Under the pieces are notes generated by a model, which searched no databases, was not told the DNA's origin, and saw only the letters and a list, made by a program, of their open reading frames with translations. Source: CAWFPR01 sp963817635 (GTDB taxonomy: Bacteria > Acidobacteriota > Vicinamibacteria > Vicinamibacterales > 2-12-FULL-66-21). From it: a stretch of 64,000 nt of DNA. The position numbers and the translations under genes were made by a program. Of this stretch, positions 22,279 through 30,220 are shown in pieces; the stretch's first letter is position 1, and each line of letters begins with the position of its first letter. The DNA lies in NCBI GenBank assembly GCA_963817635.1, contig CAWFPR010000002.1, forward strand, positions 248,001-312,000, read 5' to 3'.

Positions 22279-24760
22279 TTGCACGCGTGGATCCGCGTGC
22301 GCGTGCCGGCCTCGCTCGTCGCCGTCCCGCTGCTGACCGGGTCGGCCATCGGCCTGCTGCTGGCCGATCGGCCGGAGGCCTGGCTCGCGCTGGCGGCCGC
22401 GGCCGGGGCCCTGCTGGCGCTCGGTGGGGCGGCGGCCTACGCCGTCGAGCGCGCCGCGTCCCGAATGCGCGGGCGCGCTGGTGGCCGGCTATCTGCTGGC
22501 CGGTGTGTCCCTCGGCATCAGTGACGGCCGCGCGGCATACCGCCCGTCGCTCGCGGCGTGGCAGGCCGCGCGTCCCGTGGCGCTGGCGGAGGAGCCGGTC
22601 CTGCTCGACGGGGTGCTGCGCGAGGACGGGGCGGTCACGGCGACCGGGGCGACGATCGCGATTGACGTGTCCGACGTGCGTGCGCTGGGCGGCCGCCGCC
22701 TGGCGCGCGTGCGCGGCGGCGTGCGGCTCGCGGTCGGCGGGGTCGTCCTGCCGGACCACCTGCGTGGCTGGCGGGCCGGGCGGACCGTGCGCGCCCCGGC
22801 GATTCTGCGGGAGCCGACGAGCTATCGCGATCCGGGCCTGGACGACCAGTCGCGCACGCTCGCGCGACGCGGGATCGCGCTGGTCGGCACGGTCAAGAGC
22901 GCCGCGCTCGTGGAAGTCACCGCCCGCGGCACGCCGGTGGAGGAGGCCGCAGCGTCGGCGCGTGCCTGGACGCGCGACCAGTTGGCGCGCTTCGTGGGGC
23001 GCTGGGGCGGTCCATCGGGCGGTATCACCACGGCCATCCTCATCGGCGACCGCACGGGCCTGTCCGAGGAGGATCAGCGGCGCCTCCAGGAAGCCGGCAC
23101 CTATCACGTCATCGCCATCTCCGGCGGAAACATCGCGATTCTCACGGTGCTGCTGCTTGGCGCCGCGCGTCTGGCCCGCCTGCCGGGGCGGGTGTCGGCG
23201 GCGCTCGTCATCGCGGCGCTCCTCTTCTACGGCGTCGTCGCGGGCGGTGGCGCGTCGGTCGCCCGCGCGGTGACCGCGACGGTCATCTACCTCGCGGGCC
23301 GCATGCTCGATCACCGCGGGCCGGCGCTCAACGCGCTCGCCGTCGCCGGGGGTGTCGGCGCTGGCGCTCTCGGCGGTGACGGTGTTCGACGCCGGGTTCA
23401 TTCTCTCGTTCGGGGCGACGCTTGGCATTCTCCTGGGAGCGGCGCGGCTGATGCCGCGTCCGGCACGCGCGGCGGGCGTCGGCCGGCGACTCCTGTCTGC
23501 CGCCGCCGCGCTGCTCGTGGCGACCGCGTGCGCGGAGATGGCGCTGGCGCCGGCGAGCGCTGTCATCTTCTCCCGCATCACGTTTGCCGGGCTCTTCCTG
23601 AATTTCGCCGCCATTCCGCTGATGACCATCGTGCAGGCCGCCGCGATGGCGACGCTGGCCGCCGCGCCGGTCTCGACGCCGGCCGCGACCGGCTTCGGCT
23701 ACGTCGCGCATGTCGGGGCGACCTGGCTGGTGCGGTCGGCGCATCTCGTCGACCTTGCGCCATGGCTGTCGCGCGACCTGCCGGCGCCCGCGTGGTGGCT
23801 GGTCTGCGCGTACTACGCCGCGTGCGGGACCGCGCTCCTCCGTCCCCGCCAGGCGCGCGCCGCCCTGGGCGCGGCCGCGGCCTGCCTGGGCCTGATGCTG
23901 GCGGCGCCGGAATTCGCGACGGCTACGACGGTGCCGCCGCGGCCGCCGGGGTCTGTCCGGCTGGTCTTCCTGGATGTGGGGCAGGGGGATGCCACGCTCG
24001 TCCTCCCGCCGAACGGTCACGCGCTGCTCGTGGACGCCGGGGGCGCGCCGTCTGGCGGGTTCGACGTCGGGGCGCGCGTGGTGGCCCCGTCGCTGCGCGC
24101 GCTGGGGGTGCGGGCGCTCGACAGCCTGCTCATCACGCACGCCGACCCCGACCACGTCGGCGGGGCGGCCTCGATCGCGCGCGCGTTCGCGCCGCGCAGC
24201 CTCTGGGAAGGGGTGCCGGTGCCGCCGGATCCGGCGATGCGCGCGCTGGCGGGACTCGCCGCGACCGGGCGCACGGCCTGGAGGATTCTCCAGGCCGGCG
24301 ACGTGCAGCGCGAAGGGGCGGTCGAGTTGCGCGTCCTGCATCCTCCGCCGCCGGACTGGGAGCGCCAGCGCGTGCGCAACGACGACTCGGTGGTGCTGGA
24401 GATCCGGATCGGCGGCGTCTCGATTGTCTGCCGGGCGACATCGAGCGGGCCGCCGAGCAGATGCTCCTGCCGCGCCTGGCGCTGGCGCCGCTGGTGGTGC
24501 TCAAGGCGCCGCACCACGGCAGCGCCACGTCGAGCACGCCGCCGTTCCTGGCGGCCGTCCATCCCGACGCGGTCATCTTCAGTGCCGGGCGGAACAACCG
24601 GTTCGGGCACCCGGCCGCCGCCGTGGTGGAGCGATACGCGGCGGCGGGGGTCGAGATGTTCGGCACCGCGCCAGACGGCGCGGTGTTCCTGGATACCGAT
24701 GGGCAGCGTGTGGAGATCCGGACATGGGGGAGCGGGAGGGTGTGGCGGGTGGAGAGATGA
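22279..24760 (+). CDS. comEC: ComEC/Rec2-type DNA internalisation protein, two insertions and one deletion
   Basis: Inner-membrane channel for single-stranded DNA uptake in natural transformation. The N-terminal part has hydrophobic helices and an OB-like soluble domain (ALGGRRLARVRGGVRLAVGG). The competence core follows (AGTYHVIAISGGNIAILTVL; FDAGFILSFGATLGILLG). The C-terminal metallo-beta-lactamase-like domain reads VRLVFLDVGQGDATLVLPP, HADPDHVGG and LKAPHHGSATSSTPPFL. Frame changes lie near 22470 and 23345 (insertions) and near 24430 (one C lost in GTCCTGCCGGG). With all three corrected the length is 826 residues, normal for ComEC. The start is a TTG at 22279; a later GTG is possible. The gene ends 16 bases before the tandem array. 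Confidence 0.87.
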
Positions 24761-24775
24761 GTCAGCGAGAGCGGG

Positions 24776-26240
24776 TGTCGTCGAGGTGTCGAAGTGTCGA
24801 GGTGTCGCGCTGCACGCGCCGACGGCACGGGGCACGAAGAGGCACGAAGGGCACGAAGGACACGAAGTGTTGTTTGTTCGGAGAGACCCGCGGTCGAGCG
24901 GTCGAGGTGTCGAAGTGTCGAGGTGTCGCGCAGCACGCGCCGACGGCACGTGGCACGAAGAGGCACGAAGGGCACGAAGGACACGAAGTGTTGTTTGTTC
25001 GGAGAGGTCCGCTGTCGAGCGGTCGAGGTGTCGAAGTGTCGAGGTGTCGCGCTGCACGCGCCGGCGGCACGGGGCACGAAGAGGCACGAAGGGCACGAAG
25101 GACGCGAAGTGTTGTTTGTTCGGAGAGGCCCGCTGTCGAGCGGTCGAGGTGTCGAAGTGTCGAGGTGTCGCGCTGCACGCGCCGGCGGCACGTGGCACGA
25201 AGAGGCACGAAGGGCACGAAGGACACGAAGTGTTGTTTGTTCGGAGAGGTCCGCTGTCGAGCGGTCGAGGTGTCGAAGTGTCGAGGTGTCGCGCTGCACG
25301 CGCCGGCGGCACGGGGCACGAAGAGGCACGAAGGGCACGAAGGACGCGAAGTGTTGTTTGTTCGGAGAGGCCCGCTGTCGAGCGGTCGAGGTGTCGAAGT
25401 GTCGAGGTGTCGCGCTGCACGCGCCGGCGGCACGGGGCACGAAGAGGCACGAAGGGCACGAAGGACACGAAGGGTTGTTTGTTCGGAGAGTCCGCTGTCG
25501 AGCGGTCGAGGTGTCGAAGTGTCGAGGTGTCGCGCTGCACGCGCCGACGGCACGGGGCACGAAGAGGCACGAAGGGCACGAAGGACACGAAGTGTTGTTT
25601 GTTCGGAGAGGCCCGCTGTCGAGCGGTCGAGGTGTCGAGCGGTCGAGGTGTCGAGCTGTCGAGCGGTCGAGGTGTCGAAGCGTCGAGGTGTCGCGCTGCA
25701 CGCGCCGACGGCACGGGGCACGAAGAGGCACGAAGGGCACGAAGGACACGAAGTGTTGTTTGTTCGGAGAGACCCGCGGTCGAGCGGTCGAGGTGTCGAA
25801 GTGTCGAGGTGTCGCGCAGCACGCGCCGACGGCACGTGGCACGAAGAGGCACGAAGGGCACGAAGGACACGAAGTGTTGTTTGTTCGGAGAGATCCGCTG
25901 TCGAGCGGTCGAGGTGTCGAAGTGTCGAGGTGTCGCGCTGCACGCGCCGGCGGCACGGGGCACGAAGAGGCACGAAGGGCACGAAGGACACGAAGTGTTG
26001 TTTGTTCGGGGAGGCCCGCTGTCGAGCGGTCGAGTGTCGAAGTGTCGAGGTGTCGCGCTGCACGCGCCGACGGCACGGGGCACGAAGAGGCACGAAGGGC
26101 ACGAAGGACACGAAGTCTTGTTTGTTCGGGGAGGTCCGCTGTCGAGCGGTCGAGGTGTCGAGGTGTCGAGGTGTCGCGCTGCACGCGCCGACGGCACGGG
26201 GCACGAAGAGGCACGAAGGGCACGAAGGACAGGAAGGGAA
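24776..26240. repeat. Tandem array A: twelve units of 121 bp
   Basis: Eleven complete units and a final partial one. The landmark TGTTTGTTCG recurs at 24871, 24992, 25113, 25234, 25355, 25476, 25596, 25757, 25878, 25999 and 26119, so the period is 121 (120 twice, 161 once). Each unit has four parts: a run of GTCGAGGT/GTCGAAGT octamers, a GC-rich block (CGCTGCACGCGCCGACGGCA), four GCACGAAGG-type nonamers, and TGTTGTTTGTTCGGAGAGG followed by the hairpin CCGCT-GTCG-AGCGG. Point variants are shared between distant units. There are no unique spacers, so this is not CRISPR. All six frames stay open across it. The last unit runs straight into the start of the GxxExxY gene. Confidence 0.95.
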
Positions 26241-26244
26241 TCTC

Positions 26245-26644
26245 ATGTTGGTCAAAGCGAAACCGCGGTTGCCGGATGAACAGGAGCAGATTGTCTACCG
26301 CGTCATCGGGTGCGGCATCGAAGTGCACCGCGAACTCGGGCCGGGGTTCAGGGAACGCATTTACGAGCAGGCGTTCTCGCTCGAGCTGCACGCTGCCGGA
26401 CTGAAGTTCGAGCGCGAGAAGCCGATCGCCGTGAAGTACAAGTCCTGGACTATTCCGGGCCAGAAAATCGACCTGATGGTGGAGGGGATCGTGCTGGTGG
26501 AAATCAAGTCGGTGTCACGGCTGAAGGCGATTCATCGCTCCCAGGTCGTGTCGTACCTGCGAACCACCGGGCTGCCAGTGGGCCTGCTTGATGAATTTCA
26601 ACAGCCGCCGCTTGAAGGACTCGATGGACCGCATCGTGGTCTGA
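26245..26644 (+). CDS. GxxExxY family protein, PD-(D/E)xK nuclease-like, one frameshift
   Basis: Small protein of the GxxExxY group (PDDEXK_3-like), function unknown, with a restriction-endonuclease-type core. The name motif is G34-x-x-E37-x-x-Y40 inside ELGPGFRERIYEQAFS. The catalytic pattern is Asp76 in GQKIDLMVEG and E86-x-K88 in VLVEIKSVSRL, followed by HRSQVVSYLRTTGLPVGLL. An inserted G at about 26592 changes the frame; correction gives the family-typical end LLMNFNSRRLKDSMDRIVV and 132 residues. The RBS-like sequence GGAAGGGAA before the ATG is the edge of the last repeat unit. It sits between array A and the inverted array B. Whether it cuts DNA is not shown by sequence; the residues for metal-dependent cleavage are present. 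Confidence 0.85.
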
Positions 26645-26965
26645 CCATTTCGACACTCGTCAGCTCGACACTTCGACCGTTCGACAGCCCGACCGCGGGA
26701 CCCCACGAAACCAAGAAGTTCTTCGTGTCCTTCGTGTCCTTCGTGCCCCTTCGTGCCGGGAGCCGTCGGCGCGTGCCCGCTCGACAGTTCGACAGTTCGA
26801 CAGTTCGACAGTTCGACAGTTCGACAGTTCGACAGTTCGACCGCGAGACTTCCCCGAACCAGGAAGCCTTCGTGCCCTTCGTGTCCTTCGTGCCTTTTCG
26901 TGGCAGGAAGCCGTCGGCGCGTGCAGCGTGACAGCCCGACACCTCGACACCTCGACCGCATCTGC
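26645..26965. repeat. Array B: two diverged units in inverted orientation, with an octamer run
   Basis: On the minus strand these bases repeat the module order of array A: octamers (GTCGAGGTGTCGAGG), the block GCACGCGCCGACGGC, nonamers of the GCACGAAGG/GACACGAAG type, and a TTCGG-containing joiner ending in CGCGGTCG. Two such units can be recognised, more diverged than any pair in array A. Between them lies a perfect run of seven TCGACAGT octamers (26781-26836). Arrays A and B thus form inverted flanks around the GxxExxY gene. Confidence 0.85.
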
Positions 26966-26978
26966 CAGCCCCATGATC

Positions 26979-27815
26979 TCATCGGCTGTCTGTCTTTATC
27001 CTCCCCCACTCTTTCTCCATCTCTTCGAGCGTCGAATCGTGCACCGACGTTCCGCGCGCTTCGAGCCCGGCCTCCACCTGCTCGAACCGAGCCGTGAACT
27101 TCTCATTGGCCTTTCGCAGCGCGCTCTCCGGCTCGATGTGCAGCTGCCTCGCCAACTGCGCAATCGAGAACAGCAGGTCGCCCATCTCTTCCTCGGCGCG
27201 CTCGTTGCCTTCGCGCCCCTCGAGCGCGCCACGCAGTTCGGCGACCTCCTCCTCGATTTTGTCCACCACGTGCTCGGTCCGCGCCCAGTCGAACCCGACG
27301 GCAGCGACGCGCGTTCCGATCTCGTGCGCGCGCAGCAGCGCCGGCATCGCCTTTGGCACGCCCTTCAGCACGGATCGTCGCTCGCCCGCGTCTTTCTGCT
27401 CGCGCGACTTGATTGCCTCCCATTGCTCCACGACCTCGCCCGGCGTCGTGACGGGACGGCCGTCGACATCGAAGACGTGCGGATGCCGCCGGATGAGCTT
27501 CGCGCTGATCGCCCGCAGCGAATCCGCCACCGTGAAGCGTCCGTCATCGGCCTCGATCTGCGCCAGGAACACCCCCTCGAAGAGCAGATCGCCGATTTCC
27601 CCGGCGAGCGCGTCGTGATCGGCCCGGTCGATGGCGTCGAGCACCTCGTAGGTCTCTTCGAGCACGAACCCGCGCAGCGACGCGATCGTCTGCTCGTGGT
27701 CCCACGGGCATCCGCCGGGGCCGCGCAGGCGCGCCATGATGTCGACGAGTTTCTGGAACTCGACGCCCGCCGTGTCGTTGCCGCCCTGCCTCTTCGCGCC
27801 TGGCCGTGTCGTCAT
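26979..27815 (-). CDS. mazG: Nucleoside triphosphate pyrophosphohydrolase MazG
   Basis: Hydrolyses NTPs/dNTPs to NMP and pyrophosphate, a house-cleaning or stress function. Two MazG domains are visible: the first with CPWDHEQTIASLRGFVLEET, YEVLDAID and GEIGDLLFEGVFL, the second with DKIEEEVAELRGALEG and EEEMGDLLFSIAQLARQL. These hold the EExxE and ExxD magnesium-binding residues. 278 residues, intact, normal length. It is divergent from the DUF1844 gene with 24 bases between start codons, and its 3' end touches the inverted repeats. Confidence 0.93.
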   Translation of the reverse strand: MTTRPGAKRQGGNDTAGVEFQKLVDIMARLRGPGGCPWDHEQTIASLRGFVLEETYEVLDAIDRADHDALAGEIGDLLFEGVFLAQIEADDGRFTVADSLRAISAKLIRRHPHVFDVDGRPVTTPGEVVEQWEAIKSREQKDAGERRSVLKGVPKAMPALLRAHEIGTRVAAVGFDWARTEHVVDKIEEEVAELRGALEGREGNERAEEEMGDLLFSIAQLARQLHIEPESALRKANEKFTARFEQVEAGLEARGTSVHDSTLEEMEKEWGRIKTDSR

Positions 27816-27839
27816 GGACGACTATGCTAGCATTCGGGT

Positions 27840-28133
27840 GTGGACAACCCGGAAACGCCAGAAACCGGCATCACCTTCACCGGTTTCATCCTCTCGCTCG
27901 CCACCACGGCCGCGGTGCACTTCGGCGACATCGCGGATCCCGATTCCGGCCAGAAGACCGCGCCGAACCTGATTGCCGCCGCGCAGATGATCGAACTCAT
28001 CGCCGTCCTTCAAGAGAAGACACGCGGCAATCTCATCGAACCGGAAGAGCGGCTCATCGACGACCTCCTCTACGAACTACGGCTGAGGTTCGTCCAGGCC
28101 CAGCAAGAGGACAAGCGCATCGTCCAGCCGTGA
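27840..28133 (+). CDS. DUF1844 family protein
   Basis: Small conserved protein of unknown function, 97 residues, GTG start. The typical DUF1844 core is present: FTGFILSLATTAAVHFGDIA, ending in DDLLYELRLRFVQAQQE. No signal peptide. It is the first gene of the rightward operon leading to ribF and cysS, and its stop overlaps the GTG of the MBL gene. Confidence 0.85.
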   Translation: MDNPETPETGITFTGFILSLATTAAVHFGDIADPDSGQKTAPNLIAAAQMIELIAVLQEKTRGNLIEPEERLIDDLLYELRLRFVQAQQEDKRIVQP

Positions 28134-28934
28134 AGGTCACCTTCCTCGGGACCGGCACGTCGCACGGCGTGCCGATGATCGGCTGCGACTGCGCGACCTG
28201 CACGTCCGGCGACCCGTGCGACACGCGATCGCGCCCGTCCATCTACATCGAGACCGACGAAGGGCCGTCGATCCTCGTGGACGCCGGGCCCGACCTGCGC
28301 GCGCAGGCGCTGCGCTTCGGCGTGCGCCGCGTCGATGCCATCGTCTTCACCCACGGACACGCGGATCACATCCTCGGGCTCGACGAGGTGCGGCGGTTCA
28401 ATGCGCTGCAGCAGTCCACCGATGCCGTGCTTCGGCGACGAGACGACCCTCGGCGACATCCGGCGGATGTTCGCCTACGTCTTCGACCCGGCCACGCCGA
28501 AAGGGGGCGGGCTGCCGCAGGTCGCGCTCTTCGCGATCGCCGGCCCGTTCTGCATTGGACGCCAGGAGGTTGTCCCGATCGCGATCTTCCACGGGGCGCG
28601 GCCGATCCTCGGGTTCCGGTTCGGCGCCTTCGCGTATCTGACCGACTGCAGCCGGATTCCGGACGCGTCGTTTCCGCGGCTCGAGGGCCTCGACGTGCTC
28701 GTCCTCGACGCGCTGCGCGACCGCCCGCATCCGACACACTTCACCCTCGACGAGGCCGTGGACGTGGCCGGCCGCATCGCCGCCCGCCGCACGTTCTTCA
28801 CGCACATGTGTCACGATTTGGCGCACGCGACCACGAACGCCCGACTCCCGCCGGGAATGGAGTTGGCGTACGATGGCCTGGTGCTTGAACGTCGAGGGGC
28901 TCCCAGGCCCCGGGCCTGGAGCCCCGAGCCCTCG
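28130..28934 (+). CDS. MBL-fold metallo-hydrolase (PhnP-like), one frameshift and no stop before ribF
   Basis: Metallo-beta-lactamase-fold phosphodiesterase-like enzyme. It opens VKVTFLGTGTSHGVPMIGCD with a Cys cluster (CDCATC) seen in PhnP-like proteins. The metal motif is VFTHGHADHILGLDEVRRFN, with later ligands in YLTDCSRIPD and FFTHMCHDLAHATTN. A single insertion near 28430 breaks the frame between NALQQSTDA and CFGDETTLGDIRR. GTG at 28130 overlaps the DUF1844 stop. After AYDGLVLER there is no stop codon: the frame continues through a GC-rich hairpin into ribF, 15 codons later. This is either a real fusion or a stop lost through another base error; the normal end would be around 28890. 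Substrate unknown, cyclic phosphodiesters are possible. Confidence 0.82.
28896..28925. repeat. GC-rich hairpin between the MBL gene and ribF
   Basis: GGGGCTCC-C-AGGCCC-C-GGGCCT-GGAGCCCC, a nearly perfect inverted repeat with one bulged base, ending 9 bases before the ribF ATG. No T-tract. Such a structure is expected between genes, not inside one, which argues that the in-frame junction is accidental. Confidence 0.7.
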
Positions 28935-29872
28935 ATGAACGTGGCCCATTTTCCCGACGACCCGCCGCCCCGGTGGCACCAGCCGGTGCTGGCGTTGGGC
29001 AACTTCGACGGCCTGCACCGCGGGCACATGAAGATCATCGACCGCGTCCGTCGCCGCGCGGGCGAGCGCGGCGGCACGCCGGCGGCGATGACCTTCGATC
29101 CGCATCCTCCGCGGGTGCTCCGGCCCGACAAGGCGCCGCCGCTCCTGATGACCAAGGCGCAGAAGATCGAGGCGCTGGCGCGCTCCGGGCATGCAGGGCG
29201 TTGCCGTGATCCGGTTCACGCACGAGCTGTCGCTCTGGGATCCGGAGATGTTCGTGCGATCCGTGCTGGTGGACTGGCTGCACGTCGCCGAGGTGTGGGT
29301 CGGCGCCAATTTCCTCTTCGGCCACGAGCGCGCGGGGACCTTTTCGGTCCTGCGCAGCCTGGGCGCGCGGTACGGCTTCCGCGCCGAGAAGATCGATCCG
29401 GTCCGCTACAAGGACTTCGTGGTGAGCAGCACGCGCGTGCGCCGTCTCGTGACCGAAGGGCGCGTCGATGAAGCGGGCGCGCTGCTCGGTCACCACTACT
29501 TCCTCGACGGGACGGTCGCCCGCGGGGCCGGCCGTGGACGCGAGCTGGGATTCCCGACGGCGAATCTCGAGACCGCGAACGAACTGCTGCCGCCGGCCGG
29601 TGTGTACGCGACGGCCGCGGCGATCGGCGGGACCGTGTACCCGGCGATCACGAACGTCGGCACCCGGCCGACGTTCGGCGACGTGGATCATCCGATCGTC
29701 GAGACCCACATCTTCGGCCTGAACCGGGACCTGTACGACGCGCCGCTGCGCCTGTCGTTCGTGCAGCGGCTGCAGGGACGAGCGGGCGTTTCCCGACGTG
29801 GATGCCCTGCGCGCGCAAATCGAGGCGGACTGCCGCAGCGCCAGACGGCTGTTCGGGCGCATTTCGCTGTAG
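28935..29872 (+). CDS. ribF: Bifunctional riboflavin kinase/FAD synthetase, two frameshifts
   Basis: Converts riboflavin to FMN and then FAD. The N-terminal nucleotidyltransferase domain shows VLALGNFDGLHRGHMKIIDR, AMTFDPHPPRVLRPDKAPPL and WVGANFLFGHERAGTFSVL. The C-terminal kinase domain shows GRGRELGFPTANLETANELL, PAITNVGTRPTFG and VETHIFG. Two inserted bases, near 29190 and near 29778, break the frame; correction gives 311 residues, the family length, ending RSARRLFGRISL. ATG at 28935 follows the hairpin. Another small gene starts 10 bases downstream. Confidence 0.92.
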
Positions 29873-29882
29873 AATCGTGGAT

Positions 29883-30180
29883 ATGCCACAGCGGTCCGCG
29901 GCTCCGTCCGACACGCTGGTCCGGTTGTCGGTGCCGGTCCGGGGGGAGCTTCGGGGGATCGTTCCCGACCTGGCGGCGAAAGTCGCCGAGTCGATCGGCC
30001 AGCGCGCCGACGTCGCGGCGCTGGCGCTCGCGATCGACGGGATCACGGCGCGCGTCGCGCCCTCCGCCCAGGACAACGAGGAGATCGACGTTCGTATTCC
30101 GCCAGGCCGGCGGCGACCTCCTGATCGAGGCGCACTGCGGTGGCCGGTCCTCCGAGGTGCGCTGCCCGCTGGCCGCGTGA
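29883..30180 (+). CDS. Small degenerate RsbW/HATPase-like protein, one frameshift
   Basis: 98 residues after correcting an inserted G near 30092 (EEIDFVFRQAGGDLLIEAH). The layout resembles the first two-thirds of RsbW-type anti-sigma kinases: LVRLSVPVRGELRGIVPDL, then VAALALAIDGITARV where the N-box helix should be, then a strand DLLIEAHCGG where a DxGxG motif is expected. The N-box Glu/Asn and the G-boxes are absent, so ATP binding is unlikely. It could be a protein-interaction relic of an anti-sigma factor or an unrelated small protein. It lies 10 bases after ribF and 40 before cysS, so it is co-transcribed with them. Confidence 0.6.
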
Positions 30181-30220
30181 GATCCGCCAGGAGGCGCTCC
30201 CTCACGCGCCCGACTCCCTG

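Noticed and set aside
24776..26240. CRISPR array
   Set aside because: The whole 121-bp unit repeats with no unique spacers, unit length is far too long for a CRISPR repeat, and there are no cas genes.
24017..26404. Six overlapping ORFs of about 500-985 codons through array A
   Set aside because: They exist on both strands only because the 121-bp unit lacks stop codons. Products are low-complexity (HEGHEGHE, TSTPRPLDS) and change module order by frame.
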